Source: Cheiracanthium punctorium | Lineage: Eukaryota > Arthropoda > Arachnida > Araneae > Cheiracanthiidae | DNA: 64,000 bases | NCBI GenBank assembly: GCA_038373885.1 | Contig: JAWZYV010013165.1 | Location: 124,001-188,000, forward strand | Direction of reading: 5' to 3' | Shown here: positions 22,746-34,033 of the stretch, piece after piece | Layout of the letters: every line of letters begins with the position of its first letter | Numbering within the stretch: the first letter of the stretch is position 1 | The notes under the pieces: generated by a model | The model's input: the letters and a program-made list of their open reading frames with translations, nothing else | Databases searched by the model: none | Told to the model about the DNA's origin: nothing | Made by a program: the position numbers and the translations under genes

Positions 22746-24072
22746 CATAAGTCACCACCCGAAGGATAATAGTTATGTAAATTTTTAGTTTAATTGCTCT
22801 CGGTATCAATTTATTTTTCAAAAGAAATACAAACAAATAAGATAAATCATGCTAAACCCATAGATTATAAAACACTTTCCAATAAAAAATATTTTTGCGA
22901 CAAATGTGGCGATGTATTTTCCTTAAAACTGGCGAGATTTCGGAGATAAGATAATGTTGTATTATCACTACAGATGCAATTTAATGAGACCCTATAAAAG
23001 ACCTTTATTTTTTTTTCAACGTTTCACTGAAGAATATAAAATTTTTATACTCATTTTCTTGTGTTAGAAATGTATTAGTGTCTCAAATGGAACAGACTGT
23101 AATGTATTGGAATTCTTTTGAGTGCTCCTGTAGAAGAACAATTAATAATACAGACATTATTCTCAATGGAGAACATTATTTTGAGAGCCTTAATAATACA
23201 TATATGCCAACTTTGTTTTCTTTCAAAAACCGAATATCTCAAAAATACGTTTTTAAGAATGACTGCCCATAGAGTGCGATTTATTAGATTGTTTTCTCCC
23301 GTAAAAGTTTTGTCTTGAAGTCAGGGATCAGCGGAACTATATAGTAGGATGATACCCTTTAAAGAAAAACTTGAGCGCAATGTATTGGGAATATTTTGAG
23401 CGCTCCTGTAGAAAAACTATAAATGCTACATAGACCATTTTCAATAGGGTACATGGTACTGTACATAAGAATAACATATTTAAATTTCGTAGAAATTGAT
23501 GCATATTTACTCGAGATAGAGTACGGACGGATAGACGGACATACGGACAGACAGACAAACCGAAATCATAAACACTTTTCAACTTTGTTGGAAAGGCTTA
23601 AAAATGCCATCGAATTTTCTTAGGAAAATTAAATTCAATCAGGATTTTCATTTATTTATAGTATAAACTACAAGTTATTCCACAACACCCGAAACGCCAT
23701 AGAAACTTAACATTTATTTTCACAGGACTTTTCCGTTTTCCCTCATTTTACCCGCTTGTTTCATCTGCCAAAAATCTGGGTATCCTCCACGTTTTATTTA
23801 TAGGAGCATTTGGCAAGCAGAGCAAATGTTTATCTGTATGCAAAGTGAGGGAGTGTGCTTATCTTCCGCTATTTTCAACTCTGAAGGAAGTTTGACAGCC
23901 GAGATTAATTCTCCAGAGCTCTTGGTGCTCTACAATTAAAATAGCATTGTAAGAAGTTTAATTGCCAAGATCAGTGAAAGCATCTCTTAATTAATTAGTT
24001 TCTTCTCTTAAATTTCTTAGTGGCAATTAAAGAGAATAAACTGGCCAACATGAAAATTGTGATTTTGACTAA
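22746..24072. other. AT-rich DNA with two copies of a dispersed motif
   Basis: About 23098-23140 and 23372-23415 carry, inverted, the motif ACAGGAGCACTCAAAAG.. TCCAATACATTAC shared with 34.9-36.7 kb, 41.27 kb and 56.03 kb. A GACGGACAGACAGAC-like simple stretch lies at 23525-23560. No gene was seen. Confidence 0.5.
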
Positions 24073-24074
24073 TA

Positions 24075-24580
24075 CAGTCGACGCTCGCTTATACGAACAC
24101 GTTGGGGTGCACTCAAATAGTTCGTAAAATCGTCTATGGGAGTGTATTCAATTAATAGAGTCGACGCTCGTTGCCACGAACTTTTTTTTATGCGAACATT
24201 CGAAATTTTACAAATTAACGAGTGGTACAGAATACATTTCCGTAAACTATTTACAAACTATTTAATTGGTTGTTGTTGTGAACATGTATGTCGGATTTGT
24301 GTGCTTGGCTCGAAACCGCTTATAAATCCTCGTCAAAAGGACAACACAAGGAGTGTTCCCTCCGTGGGGAGCCTTTCTAAGGGGTCCTAACCCATATTTA
24401 TGCTAAATTTCGGAAAAAGCCAGGGAAAATTCCGAAAGGTTAGGTCGACGGACGCGCGTTGGGACCCGAACCCGGGACCTTCATACTTCGCCCGTCAACC
24501 ATTTCCAGTGACACAACCACTCTGCCATGGTGAGGCTATTTAATTGGTTCGGTCGAGTTTGTAAAACCGAACGTCGACTG
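24075..24580. mobile_element. pogo/mariner-like MITE containing a SINE
   Basis: Starts CAGTCGACGCTCGCTTATAC and ends CGAACGTCGACTG, flanked by TA (24073-24074, 24581-24582). A second GTCGACGCTCG lies at 24163, an internal duplication. Removing the SINE and one TSD copy leaves about 230 bp. Confidence 0.75.
24272..24535 (-). mobile_element. tRNA-derived SINE, family B, with TSD
   Basis: On the minus strand the head carries an A-box TGGCAGAGTGG (plus coordinates 24517-24527) and B-box-like GGTTCGGGTCC (24462-24472), as in tRNA-derived pol III promoters. The 3' tail is CACAACAAC. A perfect 14-bp TSD, CTATTTAATTGGTT, lies at 24258-24271 and 24536-24549. The body shares CCTTAGAAAG-type landmarks with 56281-56506. 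Confidence 0.85.
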
Positions 24581-24582
24581 TA

Positions 24583-25417
24583 TTATTATTATTTTTTTAA
24601 TAGGATTATGTTGCGCCATAAAGGTCGTATAAAAAGAAAAAAAATTTTTTTTCAACGTCATCGCAAGTTCCGATAGTACTCCTTTCGAAAACTAACTGTG
24701 CGAAATAATCAGGTGAACGAACTGCACTAGCCATGATTTCTTTTATGGCAGTCAAAAAATGCTTAGTCGTAAATTAAAAATTACACGCCATTCATAAACA
24801 CTGCTACAAGACTTACATGGTATTAATAATGTCTGCGTTTCTAAATAGCTCCTCGAGATTGCACCAGACTTTTCACGAGAGTAAAATAAATAACCTATTT
24901 CCTTTTGCTCAACCATGGAAGATTTAAATATTTAAATTGAAATTTTCAGGGGGAGGAACGAAGATAGTATTAATGTATGTAATAAGAGGTATTTGTAAAT
25001 TCCTTACAATAATGTGGTTTAGAGTAAACTATAACCGTGTTAATAAGTGTTTCATGAAATTAAAAGTGTTTGTTATATTCACGAATTTTCAACAAGCTTC
25101 TGATAATTAACTAAATAATAACTAAGCGTATGTTAATACATCTTGTGGCAGTTTTAACCGAAAAGACTACCTGAAAAATTTTAAGCTTAAAACTGTCCTT
25201 TTTAAAAAAAAAAATGAATTAAATCTTTGAAAGAATAAAATTCCGTCAGAAAATCCAAAAAATTCAGAAATCAGCCTCCATAAGCTGTACCATGTGTTCT
25301 TCCAAACGTCCAATCTGTAAGAATTATAAAAGAAACGTCCAGGAAGAAATGTTAAGCACTTAAAATTTCATAATTAAAGAAGTTCGTGAAAATTCTTATC
25401 CGCTTAAATTCAGCTTA
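24583..25417. other. AT-rich DNA with a Helitron-interior piece
   Basis: About 25000-25175 matches 15030-15160 of the Helitron interior (repeat X) in the same orientation. The rest is unassigned. Confidence 0.5.
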
Positions 25418-25802
25418 CAGCACGGACGTGGATATAAGGGGAGGGGGATTGGAGAGGTCTAGACACTCCCTTTAATGTACGCACGAATAATAAGTATAGT
25501 CAAATATTCACCAATTCAATCAATTGCTCAAAATAGTATACGGTAAAATAGAATAAAATTTTATATATATAATAAAAACTTTACATTAAAATTAAAAAAT
25601 ATATATATTAATTTTGTAAATTTTATAATTCAATGCGTAGCAAACACAATTTACTCTGAAGAATTTAAAAATGTTTAATGAAATTGAAAATTTTTATCAG
25701 GTATATATAGTACAATTTAAAGTCGATCAAATTATAGCGTAAGAATGTACACTCCCCACTCACCCTTCAGCTGTGCCCCTGCCATGAAAAAGCTATAGCT
25801 AC
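25418..25802 (-). mobile_element. hAT-like element, inverted copy of 16658-17025
   Basis: Left end CAGCACGGACGTGG; the right side reads CCATGAAAAAGCTATAGCTA, the inverse of the CAGGGGCTTAGCTATAGC start of the relative. The terminal CCCCTG itself is lost. It lies directly against repeat X. Confidence 0.6.
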
Positions 25803-25819
25803 ACTTAATTACTACACTT

Positions 25820-26440
25820 AATTCCCAGCCATTAAATTATGAAATATTGATTAACGTGACGTAGAATTACTTAATGCTTAGTTAGCTGTGATGTAAGATG
25901 GTTGTTGTAAAAGGAATAGAACACTTAGTTTCACGAAATATTTATTAATGCGGTATATTGTGCTTTGATCAATATTGCCCAAGCATATCTACTAACTATT
26001 ACTTATACTATCTTTTATTGATACCAATACAATATATTTTCGTTTTCCAGTCGTTAATACTTAATTTAAAGAAACGGCTTAGATATTTGCCACGAATGTA
26101 GTCTTTTATTCTTTGGTGACTTTTGCAATTTACGCATTAGTATAAACAATAATCATTTCACTTTATGGTTGCCACTAAAACAGCTCTCCATACATTTGTA
26201 TGTTTAATTATTGTCAGATTGGCCTATTTAGCACCAGGGGCCTATTATCTCACTGGCAAATCGGGACTTTGCCCAGTGCCTCCGGCTCGAAATGGCCCCC
26301 AATTTCAAATGTTGTTCTGAAATATTCTTTTTTATAAGCATATTTTATGAAAAATAAAACAAATTTCATAGATGGAGGCCCAAAATTCATCAATGCGCGG
26401 GGTCCCTGTTTGCCATAATCAGGCCTTGTTTAGCACCGCA
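25820..26440 (-). repeat. dispersed repeat X with embedded hAT, inverted copy
   Basis: Inverted counterpart of 14592-15160, including the hAT element 26235-26428. Shared landmarks are CAATACAATATATTTTCGTT and GCTTTGATCAATATTGCC. No Helitron ends were found here. Confidence 0.65.
26235..26428 (+). mobile_element. 194-bp hAT MITE with perfect TSD
   Basis: Ends CAGGGGCCTATTATC and GCCATAATCAGGCCTTG, with TSD TTTAGCAC at 26227-26234 and 26429-26436. Its diverged relative lies within the Helitron at 14592-14746. Confidence 0.82.
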
Positions 26441-26907
26441 AAATATTTCTTGCGATTCGAAAACGTGTCCCGTTTAAAATCTCAATTGAAAATAATGCTG
26501 GATAATTCACTGGTGAAAAAACAGCATTCAATTCTTTTTCTGGCAACGTAAAATAAAATATGGAATTATTTCATGCGTGGTGTATGTTTTGCTTGTGAGT
26601 CCGTTATTCTGATTGAGTTTCGAAAGGGGTTTTAAACTCGTGACGTCAAAGTGACTCGTGACGTCATTTCACATGTGAAAACTCTGTTATTTTAAAGTAA
26701 TTTTATTTATTTTTTTCAGCTGGCAATTTTAATCATTGTTACTGTTTCCAAGACAACCAAACCGCAAGATATCATACCGAAATTCTTAAGCATATAAGCA
26801 GCTGCGATTGAAATGAAAATCCTTCTTCACTTAAAAATTCGTAAAAATTCTCCTAATATATTGTGGGCAGACCTCATCTTTATTAACAATAGTTTAAAGT
26901 AACTATT
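26437..26907. other. AT-rich DNA, nothing firm
   Basis: Contains CTCGTGACGTCAAAGTGACTC and GTGACGTCATTTCACATG near 26638-26675, two TGACGTCA sites outside a recognisable MITE end. No gene. Confidence 0.4.
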
Positions 26908-26911
26908 TTAA

Positions 26912-27418
26912 CCCTTTAACGCGCAGCGTTCCTGCTCTGGGAACACCAAACTCTGACGTTTTGACTGTTGCCAGTCACGAAGAATAGATTCAATTTCTAT
27001 AAAAATAGTTGCGGGTGACATAGCTCCACGAGAATCCTTTACTTTTTAGGACGTCATTTCCCGTAAAGAAATTGTCACGATTATTTTTAACAGCACTGAC
27101 ATCTGCTGAAAAATGCGAGAACAGCTGGACAGATTGCACAATGGTGAAAAAAGGACAGCCGTTGCCATCGCTCGACTTAACTACCAGCAAGATGGCGGAC
27201 GATCGAAACGTTCATCGCGTGCCACGCCACAGGTCTAGAGACCCTTTTTTGACGACAGATGGATGTGCCGGCACAGCCATCTGTCGTCAAAAAAGGGTCT
27301 CTAGATCTGTGGCACGCGATGAACGTTTCGATCGTCCGCCGTCTTGCTGGTAGTTAAGTCGAGCGATGGCAACGGCTGCCCTTTTTTCAGCATCGGGAAA
27401 TGGTTGCGCCTCAAAAGT
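26912..27418 (+). mobile_element. piggyBac-type foldback MITE, copy C (complete)
   Basis: Perfect TTAA on both sides (26908-26911 and 27419-27422). L end CCCTTTAACGCGCAG; R end GGTTGCGCCTCAAAAG. Two long inverted arms of about 170 bp meet at an apex GATGGATGTGCCGGCACAGCCATC near 27260. The left 200 bp beyond the palindrome is unique to the L side. This is the best reference copy for the family. The 93-codon frame across it is a palindrome artefact. Confidence 0.92.
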
Positions 27419-27469
27419 TTAATGATATTTTTCAAAGACAAATTTAGCTTTACGGAGTATGCCCTAATC

Positions 27470-27905
27470 CCTATCTCAGCAAAATAAATGTTTGCACGTA
27501 CGGAGACGCTCTTCAGATTTCGATATCGTGCGCCTTTCGGCTAAGAGTTCAAATAATTTATTCAAATCCAGGTATTTTAAAGCAGCGATTTTCCTTTCAG
27601 CATTTCACAGCACTCTGCACTTTCGGAAACTTTATAAGAGCTAAGTCGAACTTTTAACCTTCACGAAGCATAAATTTATAAGGAGTTTCGACTGGAGAGA
27701 TAATTTTCCCTTGGAGGAACGTTGTATTAAGAAGTTATTTTAGGCTGTGTAATCAGGTTGCTTAAACTGCTGCGGAATACAGCGTACTAGTATAATATCG
27801 AAAATGAAGAATCCGAGCTGAATGTCATTTTGGATTTTAATAATCAGAGATTACAGTTGTGGAAACATACGTTTATAGTTCTGCGAATACTGTGTGTTTC
27901 TTTAC
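27470..27905 (+). repeat. dispersed repeat Y, copy 2
   Basis: Best partner of 16148-16575 (inverted). Immediately followed by repeat Z at about 27985, unlike copy 1. No coding sequence. Confidence 0.6.
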
Positions 27906-27984
27906 ACAGTAAAAAGTATCAGTACATTTATTGGAAATTTTAGGAAAATTCTCTATTTATATTTGAATGCGATCATACTTCCAT

Positions 27985-28400
27985 ATTGTGGCAGAAAACT
28001 ATATTTAGCTTTTGGGTTCGCAACTTATAGTCCAGTGTATATGAAAAGTTCTAGTAGTCAGTTCACTTGACAGGACGAAACCAAAATTTTATTGGTCCTA
28101 GAAATTTGACAAACATCCTGCTATACAGGGAGTTCACAAGAATCAGTCACTTGATTTAAACAGTCAGCTTATCACAGATGCGTTATGAGATGTCTTTCGC
28201 ATACAATAAAGTCGTTCCATAGTCTAACTCTGTGGAAATTCTCGAGCGAAACCATCATCTGCTCCACAGAATACATCAATGAAGAATTCACAAACAGCTG
28301 TCAAAAATAGGCTTCTCAAAACAAGCAAAAGATTGCTTATAAAAAAGCGCACACAATATATAAAGCCTTATGGCTCTCATAGATACGCATTCTCAGAGAG
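27985..28400 (+). repeat. dispersed repeat Z, copy 3
   Basis: Diverged match to 3330-3740 with the same block order, ending CTTATAAAAAAGCGCACAC. A TATA-like promoter segment is plausible but no transcript can be inferred. Confidence 0.5.
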
Positions 28401-29110
28401 CAGGCTGAGTCTGAGCTGAGTGCCTCGATTTGCCCTCCCATATTTATAGGTTCCACTAATTTTTCACGAATTTCCACAACATGCTAATTGAAGGACATTT
28501 GCTATTGGTCGCGCACATTGATACTAATGCTATTACCCACGCAGAAAAGCAAGCATTACAAGCTCCATTAATAAAACAGCTCCAAATGTAATCAAGTTCG
28601 GCGCCTTTTCAGAGAAATATCGCCAAATTTGGCACTAGGTAATTTTAAAAAGGAAGCCAGCTAATTGCCAATAATTCGCAAGTAACCGCCAAACACTGTG
28701 TTAAACAATGGGGACATACAAAACTCCTTATCTCACATTCTAGTTAATCGATTTATATGCAACAGTACAGAAAAACGAATACGAATTTTTGACTAAATTT
28801 ATCTCCTGATGGGCAGATCACTCCCAAAATTCGTAACATTACAGCAAGAATCAACTTCTCTTAGGAACGGTATTTCTTCTGGAATTGAAAGGAATGAAAT
28901 TCTGGAAATATAGGGGAATACTGCTGGCGTGCCATCTGTCAGCACATTTTCTGTATTTTAATGGCATTTTTTTAATGTATCTATGATACAGTCGGACCTC
29001 GTTAAGCCGTAAATCTTTTCTTATTAACCGATAAAACAGCAAAAAGCATTTAGGATGATTTTAAAAATAAATCATCAAAATGAATATATTAAAGAATCGA
29101 AATGATTTAT
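28401..29110. other. unassigned DNA with a pogo-like end
   Basis: At 28989 CAGTCGGACCTCGTTAAGCC follows a TA, resembling a pogo-type terminus. No partner was found. Otherwise nothing recognised. Confidence 0.4.
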
Positions 29111-29118
29111 CTGTAAAG

Positions 29119-29391
29119 CAGTGGGGCACACAAGAGAGGGGGTCCAAGAGGCCCGGACCCCTCACAAAGAGTTGCCAATTTTCCTTCGTTAAATCGTTAT
29201 GAAATTTTTTACTTTTAAATATGTTAAAAGAAATCAAATTCTTATTTCCAGCAGTTAAGATAGATAAATAAAAACACAGTAAAAGGGGGATTACGATAAA
29301 TATATGAAAAATCCGCATTTTTTAAGGTGGTTGGTGTCACAACTTTATGGGTTGGACCCCCTCCAAGAGAAAAATCCTGTGTGCGCCGCTG
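29119..29391. mobile_element. 273-bp hAT MITE with perfect TSD
   Basis: Ends CAGTGGGGCACACAAGAG and TGTGTGCGCCGCTG, each next to a GGGGGTCC / GGACCCCC block. TSD CTGTAAAG at 29111-29118 and 29392-29399. The minus-strand 85-codon frame is not a gene. Confidence 0.87.
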
Positions 29392-29399
29392 CTGTAAAG

Positions 29400-30339
29400 A
29401 AATATTTTATGGTCACTAAAATAATCAGTATTTTTATGCAAAAAAGTACACGTCTAAGATTCGCATACAAGCATTGAAGCTCATACTCATACAGATGCAT
29501 ATACGACGATACGATAGTAATATATATACAGTAGTATTCGTATAAAAAACTAAATCAGTAAGGAGAAGTAAAATATATTTACCTCTTTATATAAGTTAAA
29601 CTTTCAAAAAATCGTATTACCAACTTTTGTTTCATTTTTTGCATTTTACATTTGTTTATGAGGAAATTCACTTTTTTCAAACTTTCTAAGGCACGACTGG
29701 CATTTTCTTGTTGAAAAAGGCCAATACTTTAACAAATGAATACCTAATTTTTCTGTAAGCCAATTAAAACTGAAGATGTAGTCTAGAATTGTATTTATCT
29801 TCTCGCGTTTTATAAATTGCTTTATAGTATTAAAACCAACATATGTTAAACAAACTAATGATATACAAGGCACAATTTTTACAGCGCACATAACAGACAG
29901 CATTTCCTCAAATAAATTATTGCTATACTTTTCTGTAAGCCTTTTAGGATTGGGATTTTTCTTTTCGCCTTCGATGTATTGCGTTCAAGCTCGGACGCAA
30001 GGGGGTGAAGTTGTTAACCTCCTTCCCCCTTAATTTTTAACATAAAATCTAGATAATTTTTTAACACAAAGATCACGTCTTTTGACATCCATAAGTCTTC
30101 ACTGAAATCAGAGTTCGCCATTGAATGCGTTATATCATAGACACGAACATATTTCATGCAAAATAATGATGTATAAGGCACACTTTTACAACACATAACA
30201 AAGTAACACATTTACTCGAGTAAATATTTTATTTTTCTATAAGTTAATTATAACTAAAGATGTCATTTAAGATTGGACCCTTCTTTTTTCGCTTCCGGCG
30301 TACTACACATTTAATGAAAACTCTCAGATGATTGCCATC
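29400..30339. other. AT-rich DNA, diverged internal repeat
   Basis: The stretches about 29815-29945 and 30125-30260 resemble each other: both carry CATGCAAAATAATG/ACATATGTTAAACAAACTAATG, ATGATATACAAGGCAC or ATGTATAAGGCAC, then an ACA-rich stretch and TTTTCTGTAAGC or TTTTCTATAAG. An old direct duplication spaced about 310 bp. The 65-85 codon minus frames are not recognised. Confidence 0.4.
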
Positions 30340-30660
30340 TAAGCAAAATTAACATTGCTTTTCCCAGAAGCGTGCATCGCAACCTTCTACAGATTTAGAT
30401 ATCGTGTGCCTTAAGCGAATAGTTTGATAACTTATTCAAACCTCAGCATTTTAAAGTAGCTAATTTCCTTTCAATATTTAAGTATAGTCCGCACTTTCGA
30501 AACTTTGCAAGAGTAAATAAATTGAACTTTTCACCGTGACGAAGCATAAGTTTATACTCGGAAAGATATTTTCCGTTTAAGATATGTTGAAATAAAAGTT
30601 ATTTTAGGTTCTGCAATCGGATTGAATACATTTAAGTGTTTAATTCGGTATCCAGAACCG
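30340..30660 (+). repeat. dispersed repeat Y, copy 3
   Basis: Diverged from 27470-27780 but with the same landmarks: GATATCGTGTGCCTTAAG, GACGAAGCATAAGTTTATA, GTTATTTTAGG. Confidence 0.55.
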
Positions 30661-31299
30661 CCGAGGTGGGTATTTACTGTGACTTAGGTGGATTTTTTAA
30701 ATGATGACATATCCCAATACATTTTTGACAAAATTAATCCTACAAAATTCACACAAATGGACAACGAGTTTGTAACATAAAAAATACTTATGTAATATAA
30801 AAATTACATAAAATTTTTAATGAAATTTTTTCAAGACAAATTTTGGAATAAACAGCAAATTTTAATTTCGCTTTAGCAAAATAAATTACATTTCATCCTC
30901 CAATGAACGTCTATTTGCTAGTACAATTAATTACGAATAGTGAATGTAGATGGCGTTGCCATGCAACCAAGTTATATTGTTTTGTAAATGTAATCATAAG
31001 TGGTTAATGAAGATTGTTTTCTATTTTTCCACTGACCCATTGACTGTTTTCGCCAAGAATTTCCCTCCTAGTTACTATGTAACGTCAGTAACGGGAAACT
31101 ACTACGCCATCCGTAGTTTCTAATTTTGCTAATGTTACATCTACAGCTCTTCTTGCCAGAAGTAACTTACAGATAAGCTGCGTTTTGAGAGTTGCGTAAG
31201 CATAATATACGTATACATAGAAATTATTCCGCCTGTACATATAGCGTCTTCACATCAGTATTTGTTTCGCAAAAGTAAACAAGGGGATGTAAAATAATT
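30661..31299. other. AT-rich DNA, nothing recognised
   Basis: No repeat relation, TIR or plausible frame seen. Confidence 0.45.
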
Positions 31300-31560
31300 T
31301 ATTCAAATTTGAGAATTTAAAATCTGTTGGATTCTCTTGAATAACTCACATCCCTTTCTAAACATTGCAGAACTTTTAACCCTGATGAAGCAATAAATCT
31401 GATAGTTGTTTTAACTCTGGAACATTTTCCTTGGCGCAAGTGTAGAATTAGAAGTTCTTTTAAGCTATGCACTTAAGTTGATTACATTGGAATGCGACTG
31501 AATATGCATAATTGTAAGATAAAAAACTATATCCATGTAAAGAAATATATTAATAATTCC
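31300..31560 (+). repeat. dispersed repeat Y, copy 4 (weak)
   Basis: Shares the layout TTTATTCAAATTTG, CTTTTAACCCTGATGAAGCA, GGAACATTTTCCTTGGCGCAA and a following AGAAGTTCTTTTAAGCTATG with the other copies. The most diverged of the four. Confidence 0.45.
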
Positions 31561-32507
31561 TTGGGTACAGTACTTTTAGTTTTAAGAGATAACAGTTTTA
31601 CATTCTGAAAATAGTTATTACACAAATAAAACCAGATATTACACAATATAATAAACAAAAATAAATTACTAAAAAAAGCAATTGCCGTCAGTTAAAAACT
31701 TGAATTTATGATTAAAATAAAAAAAATTTATTTAAAATCTATATAGTTTTTTTTTTAATTTTATTACTGAGTGATACTAAGCTAGGAAATTCTCTAAAAG
31801 TTCAGAAGTAAAACCTATAAAAGCTTTATTTTTATAAATTAAAGGTATACTTTCTTCAAATTTTCGTCGAAAGTCCAACGCCTAGTCATAAAGATGTTTC
31901 AAATATTTAAATTCAAATCAGTTCTGGAGAAATGTGTAAACTTTGTACACTTTATACCTTAAATGCATAGCGATGTAGATCTGTATCGTATGTTTAAAAC
32001 ACGTTCATTGTAAGACCAAACAGTATTAGAATGCAAGCCAAATTTCTGATGCCAACTCCACATGCAAAAGATAGTCTTTTTTTAATAAAAAATTATTCAT
32101 GCCGGGAAAGTTTTCAAATATTTTTTTGAAACTGCGTGTTTTTCGAGAAATTAGTAAGTTATTCACAGAACTTACGTGTTAAAAATTACTATATTTAAGG
32201 GTCAAAGATGCATTTCACTTCCTAGGAATGACTAATAACTGTTTCAAATTAAGAGTGTAAGTGTACTGAAGTGTAGATTCTTAATTTTAGACTAAATGAT
32301 CACAAGTCAGACCCAATTTGTTAATCAGTTATAATTTCGGAATTGGAACCTGATTCGTCAGGTTAAAGACTTGGAATTCTCTTTAACTTGGCAAGTCTTT
32401 TAAAATTGAATCCAAGACTCTTCTTTAACGTGGGCGCTATTTGCGCTTACGTCAACGGCTGTTGAATAATCTGGGCTGGAGATTTTTCCAGTGAACAATC
32501 CCAAATA
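31561..32507. other. very AT-rich DNA, nothing recognised
   Basis: A and T runs and no open frame of note. Confidence 0.5.
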
Positions 32508-32508
32508 T

Positions 32509-32679
32509 TAGGGAGTTTTTGCGCTACGTTTCTTCCCATTCAAACGCTAACGTTAAATGCCATCGTACAATACAGCGCATGCGCACGTACAAAATCCGAA
32601 ACGTGGTTGGTCCAAATACTCCGTATAGCGAACAGCGTCAGCGTTAACTTGGGAAGAAACGTAGCACAGAAATTCCCTA
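32509..32679. mobile_element. 171-bp foldback MITE
   Basis: Inverted ends TAGGGAGTTTTTGCGCTACG and GTAGCACAGAAATTCCCTA, continuing through TTTCTTCCCA / TGGGAAGAAA and further inward with a GCGCATGCGC-type centre. Ends GGGA..TCCC flanked by TA suggest a TA target, but a TTA/TAA target (PIF/Harbinger) cannot be excluded. Confidence 0.7.
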
Positions 32680-32814
32680 ATGTCTATTATAAAAACAGTT
32701 ACATTTCCAATAAACCTTACAGTGGCCTAGTCTGTTGAAGCTCGGTTCCTATCAGAATGTTGAAAGCTCAATATTCGGGAAGGTCACAACCTATTTCGAC
32801 ATGGATTGATGTTG

Positions 32815-32985
32815 CACTGCGTACGAGGGTAGAGGAGCAGGTGCATCTAAAATCTGTTGTGGTTCCAGTGTCTTCTACGTTGAAACAGTACATTTAGGGA
32901 TGATAACCGAAGTGCAGTTCTCTATCTGGAATTCGTTCAAAATTAAGAGACCCCGTAGGGAGGGGGGCAGCGTTGACAAACTTAT
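32815..32985 (+). mobile_element. SINE family A fragment
   Basis: GGTGCATCTAAAATCTGTTG, TGGTTCCAGTGTC and TCAAAATTAAGAGACCCCGT match the SINE at 59028-59434. The tRNA-like head is missing or unrecognisable. Confidence 0.55.
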
Positions 32986-33026
32986 TTGGAAGACTGTGGT
33001 AGACCGTAGTAGCCCGGTTGGCTTGT

Positions 33027-33215
33027 GCGGAGCCATCGTGATTCTAGCGGGCCTGCTTGTGCACCCCGAAAGAGACCTAAGGACATTTCATTGGTTAGAT
33101 CCGGCAGTTAGATGACATATCTAAGTGCTGGAACCAATAAGTGAGCAACTGTAGGCCTCTTTGAATGACTCATCGGAGTGCACAAGCAGGCCCGGTAGAA
33201 TTACCATGGCTCCGC
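33027..33215. mobile_element. hAT-like foldback MITE, copy 1
   Basis: GCGGAGCCATCGTGATTC at the left and ACCATGGCTCCGC at the right. The arms stay inverted-complementary for about 65 bp through GCCTGCTTGTGCA / TGCACAAGCAGGC. CTTGTG and CTTGGTG flanks may be a damaged TSD. Overlapping frames on both strands are palindrome artefacts. Confidence 0.7.
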
Positions 33216-33567
33216 TTGGTGTCGGAACTTGTCGCACACATGTCGGAACACATGTAGTCGACTTGGAGATGGTCTGTGCTGGAGTGCTCTGCGAGCAATT
33301 CTGTGTCTGCGAGGGGGGGGGGGGGTTAATGGATCTCCACACATGTGTTTTCTGTAGATAAGAAATTGTACTAGGGAAAAAAGGAATTTTTCGGAACCGT
33401 ATTTTTCTTGGGCAATAATATTTAAAGTAAGTCGTTTTCGTTTCTTCTTTACAGCCCTTTTCCTCATCCGTGATTGTTCTGCAGGGGAGTTCTTTGTTCT
33501 GCGCCCTTTAGACCACTGCGCCCTAGGCTATGGCCTAGGTTGGCCTTATGGCAAATCCGGCCCTGAC
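33216..33567. other. G-run and hAT-end fragment
   Basis: 33307-33326 contains a G run. 33485-33565 ends GGCAAATCCGGCCCTG; read inverted it begins CAGGGCCGGATTTGCC, then GGCCATAGCCTAGGGCGC, a common hAT-type terminus. No partner end was found. Confidence 0.45.
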
Positions 33568-33686
33568 CACAAACTTTCCATGTTTTACTTTGCGAAAATA
33601 AATGTGTGATGACGTCATTTTAGTGGACCTAGGGATGACGTAAAAGTTTCTGTTCTCAGGCATTGTATGTCTAAGAGGTGTTGGTT
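33568..33686 (+). mobile_element. TGACGTCA MITE, 3' fragment
   Basis: GTTTTACTTTGCGAAAATAA, TGATGACGTCATTTTAGTGG, GATGACGTAAAAGTTTCTG and a TAAGAGGTGTTGG end. The 5' half is absent; it directly follows the hAT-end fragment. Confidence 0.7.
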
Positions 33687-34033
33687 ATATTTAAAAAAAA
33701 ATAATCATAAAAGTGCCCATTTTTTAATTCAAGAAAATTGTACAAAAAATATGTGCATGCGCAATATATGTATTCATTTTAAGGTTTTGGACATTTTTTT
33801 AGCTGGAAAGAAAAAAAAAGTTACATTTTTGGAAAAATCTGCATATAGTATTATTGTGACTAAATGCGTGTTTTCTAGTAAGCAGGGAGTAATTAAAAAT
33901 TTAAAACACTAAAGGAGAATTTTTTATTCAACTTACTTCATAAAATAAATAAATATTTGCAAAGTTTCCATTGAACATAAGTAAAAAATACAATCTAATG
34001 TATATCACAAATACACGTATTTGAGTACTGCTA
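33687..34033. other. AT-rich DNA, no gene supported
   Basis: An 81-codon plus-strand frame (33667-33912) overlaps the MITE end and is lysine/asparagine-rich as expected of AT-rich DNA. No family recognised. Confidence 0.4.

Noticed and set aside
14600..27850. One long inverted repeat linking 14.6-16.6 kb and 25.8-27.9 kb
   Set aside because: Blocks X and Y are each inverted but appear in the same order in both places, so they are independent dispersed copies rather than one inverted duplication.
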